Origin: Acidocella sp.
GTDB taxonomy: Bacteria; Pseudomonadota; Alphaproteobacteria; Acetobacterales; Acetobacteraceae
DNA: 64,000 nucleotides
Direction: 5' to 3'
Assembly: GCA_029077825.1 (NCBI GenBank)
Contig: JAQNCT010000003.1
Location: 26,262 to 90,261, forward strand
The notes beneath the pieces were generated by a model. The model did no database searches. It had not been told where the DNA came from and saw only the letters and a list, made by a program, of their open reading frames with translations. Both the position numbers and the translations under genes were made by a program. Below, piece by piece: positions 36,855 to 46,474 of the stretch. Numbering within the stretch: position 1 is the stretch's first letter; each line of letters opens with the position of its first letter.

Positions 36855-39217
36855 TGGCGATTAAATCTGTCGCCGTGATTGGCGCCGGGGTGATGGGGGC
36901 GAGCATTGCCGCCCATGTTGCCAATGCGGGCTGTAAGGTGCTGCTGCTGGATATTGTGAAGCCAGGTGCTGCCAACCGCAACGCCATTGCTGAGGGTGCC
37001 ATTGAGAAACTCCGCAAGATGGACCCGGCACCCTTGATGGGCAGCAAGGCGGTACGGTTGATAACGCCCGGCAACATTGAAGATGACCTGGGCAAACTGG
37101 CTGAAGTGGACTGGATTGTCGAGGCGGTGATTGAACGGCTTGATATCAAGCAGGATTTGTACCGCAAGCTTGATGCGGTGCGTAAAGCCGGGTCGGTGCT
37201 GTCCTCGAATACCTCGACGATTCCGCTAAAGGAGTTGACTGCCGGATTGCCGGATTCCATCTGCCAGGATTTCTGTATCACGCATTTTTTCAATCCGCCG
37301 CGCTACATGCGGCTGCTGGAAGTTGTCGGCGGGCCAAAAACCAGGCCGGAAGCGTTGGCTGCGATTTCGAAATTCGCTGACCTGGCACTGGGTAAATCAG
37401 TGGTGATGTGCAACGATACACCGGGCTTCATCGCTAACCGAATCGGCTCCTATTGGATTCAATCCGCGATGGTGCTGGCACTGGAGCATGGGTTGGAGAT
37501 TGAGGAAGCCGATGTGATTATGGGCAAGCCGCTGGGCTTTCCCTCAACCGGTATTTTCGGCTTATTGGATTTGGTGGGCATCGATTTAGGCCCGCATGTG
37601 AATGCCTCGCTGGCGCGGCTGCTGCCCTCAACGGATGCATTCCACGCGATGAACCGCGATACCGCGATGATCAATACGATGATCGCGCAAGGCTATACCG
37701 GCAACAAAGGCAAGGGCGGGTTTTATCGCTCGGCGCGTGGGGCTGATGGCAAACGGCAAAAATCGGCGTTGAATTTAAAAGCGGCGGCGGCAGGTACGCT
37801 GGAATGGCGGCCGGCGATGAAGCCTGAATTTGCCGAAGTGAAAGAGGCACGCGAGGATTTAAAGAAATTGCTCGGCGCTGGCAGCAAGGCCGGCAAATAT
37901 GCCTGGGGCGTGGTGGGCAGGGTGCTGGCCTATGCGGCATCATTGGTGCCAGAAATTGCCACTGATATCGCCGATATTGATGAGGCGATGCGGCTTGGCT
38001 ATACCTGGAAGTTTGGCCCGTTTGAGCTGATCGATATGCTGGGTGCGGCGTGGGTTGCGAAAAACCTGGCGTCACTAAACATCGCGGTGCCGCCGCTGCT
38101 GGCGAAAATTGGCGACGGAAAATTCTACACTGATGCTGGGCAATACACCTTGGAGGGTAAATACAAACCCATCCGCCGCCCGGAAGGCGTTATTTTGCTT
38201 GAAGATTTCAAGCGCGGCAAAAAGCCGGTGCTGGGCAACAAAAACGCCTCAGTGTGGGATATTGGCGACGGCGTGCTGTGTTTTGAGATGCATGCGCAAG
38301 TGCGTGGTGTGATGCGAAATATGATCGACGGCGACACCATTGCGCTGATTGAAAAAACTACAGCACTGGTGGCCAAGAGCTACAAGGCACTGGTGATTTA
38401 TGATGATGTGCTGCGCGAGCAGCCGCAGAAAACCAATTTTTCGCAAGGTGCTAATATTGGGCTGGTGCAGCTTGCTGCCAACATCCGGATGTGGGGCACG
38501 ATCGAGAAAGGCACCAAGCAGGGCCAGGCGGCTTACCTGGGGTTGCGCTATGCGCCGTTTCCGGTGGTGGCAGCACCGGTGGGTCTGGCGCTAGGTGGCG
38601 GTTGCGAATTGCTGCTGCATGCTGACCACGTGCAGGCCTATGCCGAGAGTTATATCGGGCTGGTGGAAGTTGGCGTTGGCCTGATTCCAGGGTGGGGTGG
38701 TTGTGCCACGATGCTGACCCGCTGGCAGCATGCCAAGGAGATGCCCAAAGGCCCGATGCCGGCGGTGGGGAGGGTGTTTGAGATGATCTCAACGGCAACG
38801 GTTTCAAAATCCGCGGCCGAGGCCAAGGAATTGATGTTCCTTAAACCCTCTGATGGCATCACGATGAATCGCTACCGGCTGCTGGCTGATGCGAAAGCCA
38901 AGGCGCTGGAATTGGCGGCAAATTATACCGCGCCAGAGGCCAAGCCCCTGCAGCTTCCGGGTGCATCCGGCCGGGTTGGTTTGAAAATGGCGGTTGAAGG
39001 TTTCCATAAACGCGGCATCGCCACTGACCATGATGTAACGGTATCTGACCATTTGGCGATGGTGTTGACCGGCGGCACAGCGGATATTGTTGATGTGCTG
39101 GGTGAAAAAGATGTGATGGATCTGGAGAGTCAGGCCTTCATGGCGTTGATTCGCACCAAGGAATCATTGGCGCGGATCAAGTCAATTGTTGATACCGGCC
39201 GTCCGCTGCGTAATTAG
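36854..39217 (+). CDS. 3-hydroxyacyl-CoA dehydrogenase / enoyl-CoA hydratase
   Basis: I start at the ATG at 36854 (MAIKSVAVIGAGVMGASIAAH); the ORF track is 16 codons early. The 787-residue protein has the dehydrogenase first: NAD loop GAGVMGASIA, the catalytic region CITHFFNPPRYMRLLEVV, and GKSVVMCNDTPGFIANRIG. A crotonase-type domain follows late (about 500-690): AAPVGLALGGGCELLLHAD. This order matches FadN-type proteins and is the reverse of E. coli FadB. It performs the two middle steps of beta-oxidation. It sits between thiolase and acyl-CoA dehydrogenase. Confidence 0.92.
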   Translation: MAIKSVAVIGAGVMGASIAAHVANAGCKVLLLDIVKPGAANRNAIAEGAIEKLRKMDPAPLMGSKAVRLITPGNIEDDLGKLAEVDWIVEAVIERLDIKQDLYRKLDAVRKAGSVLSSNTSTIPLKELTAGLPDSICQDFCITHFFNPPRYMRLLEVVGGPKTRPEALAAISKFADLALGKSVVMCNDTPGFIANRIGSYWIQSAMVLALEHGLEIEEADVIMGKPLGFPSTGIFGLLDLVGIDLGPHVNASLARLLPSTDAFHAMNRDTAMINTMIAQGYTGNKGKGGFYRSARGADGKRQKSALNLKAAAAGTLEWRPAMKPEFAEVKEAREDLKKLLGAGSKAGKYAWGVVGRVLAYAASLVPEIATDIADIDEAMRLGYTWKFGPFELIDMLGAAWVAKNLASLNIAVPPLLAKIGDGKFYTDAGQYTLEGKYKPIRRPEGVILLEDFKRGKKPVLGNKNASVWDIGDGVLCFEMHAQVRGVMRNMIDGDTIALIEKTTALVAKSYKALVIYDDVLREQPQKTNFSQGANIGLVQLAANIRMWGTIEKGTKQGQAAYLGLRYAPFPVVAAPVGLALGGGCELLLHADHVQAYAESYIGLVEVGVGLIPGWGGCATMLTRWQHAKEMPKGPMPAVGRVFEMISTATVSKSAAEAKELMFLKPSDGITMNRYRLLADAKAKALELAANYTAPEAKPLQLPGASGRVGLKMAVEGFHKRGIATDHDVTVSDHLAMVLTGGTADIVDVLGEKDVMDLESQAFMALIRTKESLARIKSIVDTGRPLRN

Positions 39218-39240
39218 TTTTAAATACTGAGGAGTTTGCT

Positions 39241-41016
39241 ATGCCAAATTATAAGGCACCACTTGAAGATATGCGTTTTGTGCTGCACGAGCTTTATGAC
39301 AGCAAAACCATCGCCGAACTGCCAGGCTGTGAAGATTTCACGCCGGAGTTGATGGATAGCGTGCTGGATGAAGCGGCGAAATTTACCCAAGAGGTTTTGT
39401 TTCCGCTTAACCAGGTGGGTGACCTTGAAGGCTGTACTTATGAAAATGGCGTGGTGCGCACGCCCACCGGCTTTAAGGAAGCCTACAAGGAATTTTGTGA
39501 AGGCGGGTGGGCCGCGATGGCATCCTCACCAGAGTTTGGCGGCCAGGGCATGCCAATAGCGCCAGCCATGTTGGTTGAAGAAATGTTGTGCTCGGCGAAT
39601 GTGGCGTTTGGGTTGTATCCCGGCCTGACACATGGCGCGTATCTCTCGATTTATCATCATGGTAGCGAGGCGCAGAAGCAAACCTATCTGCCGAATATGG
39701 TCTCGGGCAAATGGTCCGGCACCATGTGTTTAACTGAAGCGCATTGCGGGACCGATTTGGGCATGTTGCGCACCAAGGCGGTTGCGAATGATGATGGCTC
39801 CTACAGCCTGAGCGGCAGTAAATGTTTTATCTCAGCTGGGGAGCACGACCTGACCGAAAATATCATTCATCTGGTGCTGGCACGCCTGCCAAATGCCCCT
39901 GCCGGGGTGAAGGGAATTTCATTGTTCGTGGTGCCAAAGTTTATTGTAAAGGATGATGGCACGCTTGGGCAACGTAACGGTGTGTTATGCACCTCAATCG
40001 AGCATAAAATGGGCATCAAGGCATCAGCCACCTGCTCACTCTCGCTTGACGATGCCAAGGGCTGGTTGGTGGGTGAGCCGCATAAAGGTTTGCGGGCCAT
40101 GTTTACCATGATGAACACTGAGCGGCTTTCAGTGGGCATTCAAGGGCTTGGCGTTGCGGAAGTGGCGTACCAGAATGCGGTGAATTACGCGCGGGAGCGC
40201 ATTCAGGGCCGCTCGCTCTCGGGTGTGAAAAACCCTGAAAAGTCGGCGGACTCGATTATGGTGCACCCGGATGTGCGGCGCATGCTGTTGACCATGCGGG
40301 CATATATTGAAGGCTGCCGTGCGCTGTCTGGTTGGGTGGCGCGCGAGATTGATGTGTTGCAACGCTCAACCGATGAAGACGCCAGGCTGATATCTGACGA
40401 TTTCACCGCTTTGCTGACACCGGTGGTGAAGGCGATGTTCACCGACCTTGGCTTCGAGATCACCTCGACCGCGCTGCAATGCTACGGCGGGCATGGCTAT
40501 ATTCGTGACCACGGGATGGAGCAATATGTGCGCGATGCACGGATCTCGATGATCTATGAAGGTACCAACGGCGTGCAAGCGCTTGACCTGGTGGGCCGTA
40601 AACTGCCGCAGGATGGCGGGCGGCTGCTGACACGCTTCCTTGACCCGGTGCTGGAATTTATTGATGCCAATGGCGATGCGGAGATGACGCCGTTCATTGA
40701 CCCATTGCAGACAGCACTTGAGCATTTGCAAATCGCAACCAGTCACATCATGACGGCCGGCATGACGAACTACGATGAAATTGGCGCGGCTTCGGTAGAT
40801 TATCTGCGGCTGTTCGGGCTGGTGGCTTTGGGCTTCATGTGGGCACGCATAGCCAAAATTGCGTTGCCGAAGGCTCAGGGCAATGAGTTTTATACCGCTA
40901 AAATCGGCACGGCAAAATTCTATATGCAACGCTTGTTGCCGCAAACCGGTGCGCTGCTAGCTGCTATCCAATCAGGGTCTGAGACCATGATGGAATTTGC
41001 GGCTGAAGCATTCTGA
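39241..41016 (+). CDS. Acyl-CoA dehydrogenase
   Basis: A 591-residue flavoprotein, longer than the classic 380-residue enzymes because of a C-terminal extension seen in this alphaproteobacterial group. It has KWSGTMCLTEAHCGTDLG, the substrate/FAD region, CYGGHGYIRDHGMEQYVRD and MIYEGTNGVQALDLVGRKL with the catalytic Glu. It makes the trans-2-enoyl-CoA in the first oxidation of beta-oxidation. It follows the hydroxyacyl-CoA dehydrogenase after 23 bp with GAGGAG before its ATG, and is the last gene before a terminator. Confidence 0.94.
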   Translation: MPNYKAPLEDMRFVLHELYDSKTIAELPGCEDFTPELMDSVLDEAAKFTQEVLFPLNQVGDLEGCTYENGVVRTPTGFKEAYKEFCEGGWAAMASSPEFGGQGMPIAPAMLVEEMLCSANVAFGLYPGLTHGAYLSIYHHGSEAQKQTYLPNMVSGKWSGTMCLTEAHCGTDLGMLRTKAVANDDGSYSLSGSKCFISAGEHDLTENIIHLVLARLPNAPAGVKGISLFVVPKFIVKDDGTLGQRNGVLCTSIEHKMGIKASATCSLSLDDAKGWLVGEPHKGLRAMFTMMNTERLSVGIQGLGVAEVAYQNAVNYARERIQGRSLSGVKNPEKSADSIMVHPDVRRMLLTMRAYIEGCRALSGWVAREIDVLQRSTDEDARLISDDFTALLTPVVKAMFTDLGFEITSTALQCYGGHGYIRDHGMEQYVRDARISMIYEGTNGVQALDLVGRKLPQDGGRLLTRFLDPVLEFIDANGDAEMTPFIDPLQTALEHLQIATSHIMTAGMTNYDEIGAASVDYLRLFGLVALGFMWARIAKIALPKAQGNEFYTAKIGTAKFYMQRLLPQTGALLAAIQSGSETMMEFAAEAF

Positions 41017-41020
41017 AACC

Positions 41021-41050
41021 AAAGGCCAGGGCATAACCCTGGCCTTTTTT
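41021..41050. terminator. Terminator between the beta-oxidation operon and yejB
   Basis: AAAGGCCAGGG and CCCTGGCCTTT pair around CATAA, with a T run on the plus strand and an A run for the minus strand. Confidence 0.92.
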
Positions 41051-41060
41051 ATCGCCCATT

Positions 41061-42110
41061 CTACGGTCTGGTGTCGAAATCGATCCGCGGGTCGATGATC
41101 GTGTAGAGAAAATCCCCGATGATCTGCATGATCAAGCCGGTGAGGGTGTAAATATAGAGTGTGCCGAACATCACCGGATAGTCGCGCTGTAGCACCGCCT
41201 GATAACCCAACAGCCCAAGCCCGTTCAGGGAGAACACAATCTCCACCAGCAGTGCTGAGGTGAATAATATTGAGATGAACGCCGCCGGGAACCCGGCAAT
41301 CACCAGCAGCATGGCGTTACGAAACACATGGCCGTACAGCACTTGCGTCTCGGAAGCACCTTTGGCGCGGGCGGTGAGCACATAGAGTTTGCGGATTTCC
41401 TCCAGGAAGGAATTTTTCGTCAGCATGGTGAGGGAGGCAAAGCCACCAATGGTCATGGCGATGGTGGGCAACACCAAATGCCAGGCGTAATCAACAATCC
41501 GGCCTGGCCAGGAATAGCTGGCGGCATCCGGCGCGCTTAAGCCGCGCAGCGGAAAAATCGGGAACACACCGCCGCTGCCGAACAGTACAACCAGGAAAAT
41601 CGCCAATAAAAATCCTGGAATGGCGTAGCCGATCAGAATCACCAGCGAGCTGGTGAGGTCAAAGCGCGAGCCGTCCATTACAGCTTTGCGAATCCCGAGC
41701 GGGATGGAGACCATATAGACGATCAAGGTGGACCAAAAGCCGAGCGAGAGCGAGATGGGCAGGCGTTGCCATACCAGCGTCAGCACCGACTGACCTTGGA
41801 AAAAACTTTGACCCAGATTGAAGGTTAGGTAACCGCGCAGCATGATGAAAAAGCGGGTGAGCGGTGGTTTGTCAAAGCCAAATTGTTTTTGTAATTGCGC
41901 CACCATCACGGGGTCTGTGCCCTGTGCGCCCCGATACACGCTTTTGTTGCTGGCCACGTCGCCGGTTTGTAGTGTTTGTTGTTTCACTTTCGCCATGGCG
42001 GTTTCCACCGGACCGCCGGGGGCAAACTGCACCACCGCGAAGTTGATCGCAATAATCCCAAACAAGGTCGGGATGATCAAGAGAATGCGTTTGCCGAGAT
42101 AGCGGATCAT
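41061..42110 (-). CDS. yejB: ABC transporter permease YejB
   Basis: A 349-residue permease. I start at the ATG at 42110, which overlaps the yejA stop (ATGA); a GTG four codons upstream is the ORF-track start. It has six membrane segments, the N-terminal oligopeptide-permease part ([17 protein letters not shown]), [17 protein letters not shown], and the EAA-type loop [23 protein letters not shown]. These match YejB, the first permease of the peptide/microcin C importer. The next genes expected, yejE and yejF, do not follow; the operon ends at a terminator. Confidence 0.93.
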   Translation of the reverse strand: MIRYLGKRILLIIPTLFGIIAINFAVVQFAPGGPVETAMAKVKQQTLQTGDVASNKSVYRGAQGTDPVMVAQLQKQFGFDKPPLTRFFIMLRGYLTFNLGQSFFQGQSVLTLVWQRLPISLSLGFWSTLIVYMVSIPLGIRKAVMDGSRFDLTSSLVILIGYAIPGFLLAIFLVVLFGSGGVFPIFPLRGLSAPDAASYSWPGRIVDYAWHLVLPTIAMTIGGFASLTMLTKNSFLEEIRKLYVLTARAKGASETQVLYGHVFRNAMLLVIAGFPAAFISILFTSALLVEIVFSLNGLGLLGYQAVLQRDYPVMFGTLYIYTLTGLIMQIIGDFLYTIIDPRIDFDTRP

Positions 42111-43888
42111 TTCGCCCACCAAAGATCAAAATCGACACCATCTTGCAGCGGGGCGGGTTGTTTGACCACCCTGGTCCAATAGGCCACCCGCATGGTGGTC
42201 GAATTCCAGGCCGGGATCAGGTACCAGCCATTCAGCAGCAGCCGGTCCAGCGCGTGGATGGCGGTGATTTTTTGCGCAATGCTGGTGGCTTGGTTTTGCG
42301 CCTTGATCATGGCATCAATGGCGGGTGAGCAGATGCCCATGAGGTTGTTGCTGCCGGGCGTGTTGGCGGCCCCGCAACCCCAATAATTGCTTTGCTCCGA
42401 GCCGGGGAAATCGCTCTCTGGAAATTGCACGATGGTCATGTCGTAATCAAAACGCTGGATTCGGCGCTCATAAGTGGCGGGGTCAATGGTGCGGACGATG
42501 GCCTTGATGCCGAGCAGCTTTAAATCAGCGGCGTAGGAAATCACGATGCGCTCAAATAGCTGATTATCAAGCAGAATCTCAAAACTCATTTGCTGGCCTT
42601 GGGCGTTAACCAGTTTACCATCCACCACGCGCCAGCCAGCTTGGTTGAGCAGCGCCATGGCTTGTTCGAGTTGCGGCAGGTTATAGCCGCTGCCATCAGT
42701 CACGGGCAGCGCAAACGGGGTGGTGAAAACAGATGGCGGAATTTGGTTTTTATAAGGTGCCAGCAACTGCAATTCATCAGCTGAGGGCAGGCCGGAGGAC
42801 GCCAGGAAGGATTGTGAGAAATAACTGTTGTAACGCACGTAGGAGCTATAAAACAGCACGCGGTTCATCCATTGAAAATCAAACGCCAATGTTAGCGCAT
42901 GGCGCACCAGCGGGTTGGCAAATTCTGGCCGCCGGGTGTTCATCGCCCAGCCGTCAATGCCGGCGGGTAGGCTGACAGGCACGCGCACCAGCTCTACCTT
43001 ACCATCAGCGACCGCAGGGGTTTGATAGCCAGAGGCCCATTGCTTGGCGCTGGATTCAATGCGGGCATCAATCTGCCCGGCCTTGAAGGCTTGCAAAGCG
43101 ACAGAGTCATTTTGAAAAAACACTTCGCGGTAGGTGTTGAAATTATCAAAACCTTTGTCGGCGGGCAGGTTTTCTGCCCACCAATGTTTCACATGGGTAT
43201 AGGTAATGGCATTGCCGAAGCTGACCTGTGAAACCTGATAAGGCCCGGAGCCTACCGGCGGGTTAAGCAAAGGTGCTGAAAAATCCTTGCCTTTCCAGAA
43301 ATGCTCGGGCAGCACGTACAGCCCGGCTAAATCATTTGGCAAATCACGCCCGGTGCCGGGTTGCAGGCGAAATTCCACGGTTTCATCATCAGGGGCGACG
43401 ACTGAGGCGACGCCCGCATAATAGCTGGCATAAAACGGCGAGCCTTGGGTGATGAGTGTGTGAAAACTCCATACCACATCGCTCGCCAGCACTTTGGTGC
43501 CATCCGAGAAGCGGGCATTGGGGTTGAGGTGGAAGGTGACGGTCAGGCCATCGGGGCTGATCGTCACACTTTGTGCAAGGTCAGCATATACCGTGACTGA
43601 GTCTGTGTCAGATTGTTTGAACAAAGTCTGCCACACCCGGTAGATGCTATCAGGTGCGGTGCCGCGCAGGATGAAGGGGTTGAGATTGTCAAAATCCCCC
43701 ACCGCTGAGAGGGTGATGCTGCCGCCCTTCGGGGCATTGGGGTTGGCGTAGGGCAGATGCGTGTAGCCAGGCGGCGGCTGCAAAGCGGTGGAGAGGGTGA
43801 TTAAATCGTCACGGGCCAAGGCAGGCTGCGTTGAACCTAAAATCAACGCTGCCCATAAAACTCTATAGAACAGCGAGGGCCGCCGCAT
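42107..43888 (-). CDS. yejA: Peptide-binding protein YejA (family 5 solute-binding)
   Basis: I start at the ATG at 43888 ([18 protein letters not shown]), giving a clear signal peptide ending ALA; the ORF track starts 13 codons earlier. It overlaps hisN by 26 bp. The 593-residue product is a family 5 solute-binding protein with [20 protein letters not shown], the mark of the YejA group, and long C-terminal parts ([32 protein letters not shown]). It would bind peptides in the periplasm and pass them to YejB. Confidence 0.92.
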   Translation of the reverse strand: MRRPSLFYRVLWAALILGSTQPALARDDLITLSTALQPPPGYTHLPYANPNAPKGGSITLSAVGDFDNLNPFILRGTAPDSIYRVWQTLFKQSDTDSVTVYADLAQSVTISPDGLTVTFHLNPNARFSDGTKVLASDVVWSFHTLITQGSPFYASYYAGVASVVAPDDETVEFRLQPGTGRDLPNDLAGLYVLPEHFWKGKDFSAPLLNPPVGSGPYQVSQVSFGNAITYTHVKHWWAENLPADKGFDNFNTYREVFFQNDSVALQAFKAGQIDARIESSAKQWASGYQTPAVADGKVELVRVPVSLPAGIDGWAMNTRRPEFANPLVRHALTLAFDFQWMNRVLFYSSYVRYNSYFSQSFLASSGLPSADELQLLAPYKNQIPPSVFTTPFALPVTDGSGYNLPQLEQAMALLNQAGWRVVDGKLVNAQGQQMSFEILLDNQLFERIVISYAADLKLLGIKAIVRTIDPATYERRIQRFDYDMTIVQFPESDFPGSEQSNYWGCGAANTPGSNNLMGICSPAIDAMIKAQNQATSIAQKITAIHALDRLLLNGWYLIPAWNSTTMRVAYWTRVVKQPAPLQDGVDFDLWWAK

Positions 43889-44630
43889 GCAAAGCCGGGT
43901 TGGCGGCGGCCAGCACGCTGCCATCACAACCCATGCGCAGTGGCTGGCCGGACCAGTCGGTAACCACGCCGCCGGCGGCTTCGACTACGGGTGCCAACGC
44001 AGCCCAGTCCCAAGGTTTTAATCCACATTCAGCGACGATATCCACCTGCCCGATGGCCAGCAAGCCATAAGCGTAGGCATCCCCGCCCCAATAGGTGCGG
44101 CGGCAATGGGACTGTAGCCGGGCGAAGCGGGCGGCACCGTCAGCCATAAACATTTCTGGCGCGGTGGAGGAGAGTTCCGCCTCATTCAGCGCGGTGAGGG
44201 CGCGGGTGCCGATGTGGCCGCCAAGCGGGCCGCGAAAGCGCGCGGGAACATCGCGCCCACCAATCCAGCGCTCGCCGGTGATGGGTTGGTCGACCAGCCC
44301 CAGGATCGGCACGCCGTCTTCGAGTAGGCCGAGCAGGGTGCAGAAGCTGGGCCGGCCGGTGATGAAGGCGCGGGTGCCGTCAATTGGGTCAACCACCCAA
44401 ACATAGCGGGCGGTGCCGACTGTGGCGGGAAATTCCTCCCCCATGAAGCCATAGGTGGGAAAGGCGGCGGTGAGATGCTCGCGGATGATGGTTTCCGCCA
44501 GCCGGTCCGCCACCGTCACCGGGCTTTCGTCGCTTTTTAAATCCGCCGCTATGCCGGTTCTGAAATGCGGGCGTATCGCCGCCCCGGCTGCATCAAGCGC
44601 AGCCTCGGCGGCTTGAACCCAGGCCGACAT
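43863..44630 (-). CDS. hisN: Histidinol-phosphatase, inositol monophosphatase family
   Basis: A 255-residue enzyme of the IMPase fold: GFMGEEFP (metal-binding Glu), WVVDPIDGTRAF (two Asp of the metal site), GGDAYAYGLLA and CGLKPWDWAALAPVVEAAGG. The sequence fits the HisN type that removes phosphate from histidinol phosphate. The nearby context does not include other his genes. It lies 2 bp after the cytochrome gene and overlaps yejA, so all four are probably one transcript. Confidence 0.88.
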   Translation of the reverse strand: MSAWVQAAEAALDAAGAAIRPHFRTGIAADLKSDESPVTVADRLAETIIREHLTAAFPTYGFMGEEFPATVGTARYVWVVDPIDGTRAFITGRPSFCTLLGLLEDGVPILGLVDQPITGERWIGGRDVPARFRGPLGGHIGTRALTALNEAELSSTAPEMFMADGAARFARLQSHCRRTYWGGDAYAYGLLAIGQVDIVAECGLKPWDWAALAPVVEAAGGVVTDWSGQPLRMGCDGSVLAAANPALHAAALAVL

Positions 44631-44632
44631 GA

Positions 44633-45649
44633 TCAGGTTCCGGGCAGCTTGATCGGGCTGTCAGCGTTTTTGTTCAAATACGCGATCACATCAGCCCTGG
44701 TCTGGTCGTTCTTGATGCCGGGGTAGCCCATCATGGTGCCGCTGGCGAAGTTGCTGGGTGAAAGCAGCCAGTCGCTCATGGTATCGGCGGTCCAGGTGCC
44801 GTTGGCCTTGGCCTTCACGGCGTCCGAGTAGTTGAACCCGGCGGCGGCGAACATTTTGCCGCCAACAATGCCGTAGAGGTTCGGCCCAACGCCGTTGGCG
44901 CCGCCCTTGTTGAGGCTGTGGCAGGCGGAACATTGCTGCTGCACAAAGGCTTCACCCTTCGCAAGGTCAACTTTGGCGAACATGGTATCAATGCTGGGTG
45001 CGGCGGCCGGGGTTACGCCAGCTTCGGCAGCACCGCCGGTAGCGGCGGCAGTTGGTGCGGGTGCGGCGCTGGCGGCTTTCACCTCGTCAGCGGTTGGCAG
45101 CGCCAAGGGGCTGGCGGCAAGGGTACGCAAATAGGCCACCACATCAGCGCGGGTCTGGGTGTTTTTGATGCCCGGGTAGCCCATGGCGGTGCCGGGGGCA
45201 AAGCTGGCGGGGTCAAGCAACCAGCTGGCCATGCTGGCATAGTCCCAGTTGCCTTTGGCTTTGGCCTTGGCGGCGGCTGAATAACTAAAGCCGGCACTGG
45301 CGAACATTGGCCCGCCCAGCGCGCCATACAGGTTTGGCCCCACGCCAGCGGCACCGCCCGAATTCAGGCTGTGGCAGGCGGCGCATTGCTGCTGCACAAA
45401 AGCCGCCCCCTTTGCCACATCAGCCGTGGCGAGCAGCGGAATGACGGATTCCGGCACCGCGGCAACCGCCAGCGCTGCCATGGGGGCGGCGGTTTGCGGG
45501 GCGGTGATGGCGATGACCGGGGATTTTGGCGAATCATCAGGGATAATGACATGGGCGATACGGTTGGCGCCCCAAAAGATAATGCCCGCCGTGAGAACAC
45601 CGGCGGCAATTTTGTTGATTAACAGACCGTCTTTACCTGATTTACTCAT
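44633..45649 (-). CDS. Membrane-anchored cytochrome c with two CXXCH domains
   Basis: A 338-residue protein with an N-terminal anchor (about residues 10-28), an Ala/Pro-rich spacer and two similar class I cytochrome c domains. Each has a CXXCH (QQCAACHSLN and QQCSACHSLN), GPNLYG, a W-D/T and a Met-ligand loop (AMGYPGIK/MMGYPGIK). They are joined by another Ala/Pro/Thr linker. The domains look like an internal duplication of a CycM-type cytochrome c, which in alphaproteobacteria carries electrons between the bc1 complex and oxidases in the periplasm. No oxidase gene is next to it. Confidence 0.9.
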   Translation of the reverse strand: MSKSGKDGLLINKIAAGVLTAGIIFWGANRIAHVIIPDDSPKSPVIAITAPQTAAPMAALAVAAVPESVIPLLATADVAKGAAFVQQQCAACHSLNSGGAAGVGPNLYGALGGPMFASAGFSYSAAAKAKAKGNWDYASMASWLLDPASFAPGTAMGYPGIKNTQTRADVVAYLRTLAASPLALPTADEVKAASAAPAPTAAATGGAAEAGVTPAAAPSIDTMFAKVDLAKGEAFVQQQCSACHSLNKGGANGVGPNLYGIVGGKMFAAAGFNYSDAVKAKANGTWTADTMSDWLLSPSNFASGTMMGYPGIKNDQTRADVIAYLNKNADSPIKLPGT

Positions 45650-45739
45650 TTAACTTTATGCCTCATCGAATATAGCCCTTGTTATCGCAATTCAGGCGGG
45701 CTCGACAAGAACAGCTTCTCATTATCATATGAAGCCAGA

Positions 45740-46474
45740 GTGAACCCGATTATAATTATCCCTGCCCGTTTGGGCTCGTCTCGCCTGCCAGGCAAGCCGT
45801 TGGCTGATATTTGTGGCCTGCCGATGATTGTGCATGTTCTCAACCGTGCGCGCGCGGCGGGGGTGGGGCAGGTGGCGGTGGCCTGTGCTGAAGCTGAAAT
45901 TGCCGAGGCGGTGGAAGCCCACGGCGGCGTGGCTGTGCTAACTGACCCGGCGTTGCCATCGGGGTCGGACCGGATTTTCGCGGCATTACAAAAACTCGAC
46001 CCGTTCGGCCAGCATGATGTGATTATTAATTTGCAAGGCGATCTGCCGGGCATTGACCCCGGTTTCCTGACCGCCGTGTGCCAGCCGTTACAGAACCCGG
46101 TGTATGATATTGCGACGCTGGTGGCGCCGATCACCAGTGCGGCAGAGGCGCAGGCACCCTCAGTGGTGAAATGCGCCTGCGCCTTTGGCCCGGATGAGCA
46201 GGTGGCGCCGGCGCTGTATTTTTCACGCGCGCAAATACCATCAGGCGAGGGCGTGCTGTGGCACCATATCGGGGTGTACGCCTACCGGCGCGCCAGCCTG
46301 GCACGCTTTGTAACGCTGCCGGAATCGCCATTGGAGCAGCGCGAAAAGCTGGAGCAATTGCGCGCCCTGGAGGCTGGCATGCGCATTGGCGTGGCGCGGG
46401 TTGCTCACGCGCCGTTTGGCGTGGATACCGCAGCTGACCTTGCCCACGCCCGTAAAATTTTGGAATCCAAATGA
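45740..46474 (+). CDS. kdsB: 3-deoxy-manno-octulosonate cytidylyltransferase
   Basis: A 244-residue enzyme starting at a GTG (45740). It has IIIPARLGSSRLPGKPLADI, DPALPSGSDRI, INLQGDLPGIDP and HHIGVYAYRRASLARF. It activates Kdo with CTP for lipopolysaccharide inner core synthesis. The stop overlaps pheA (ATGA). The start GTG has no strong SD, but the family start is at MNPIIIIPAR, so the position is firm. Confidence 0.94.
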   Translation: MNPIIIIPARLGSSRLPGKPLADICGLPMIVHVLNRARAAGVGQVAVACAEAEIAEAVEAHGGVAVLTDPALPSGSDRIFAALQKLDPFGQHDVIINLQGDLPGIDPGFLTAVCQPLQNPVYDIATLVAPITSAAEAQAPSVVKCACAFGPDEQVAPALYFSRAQIPSGEGVLWHHIGVYAYRRASLARFVTLPESPLEQREKLEQLRALEAGMRIGVARVAHAPFGVDTAADLAHARKILESK

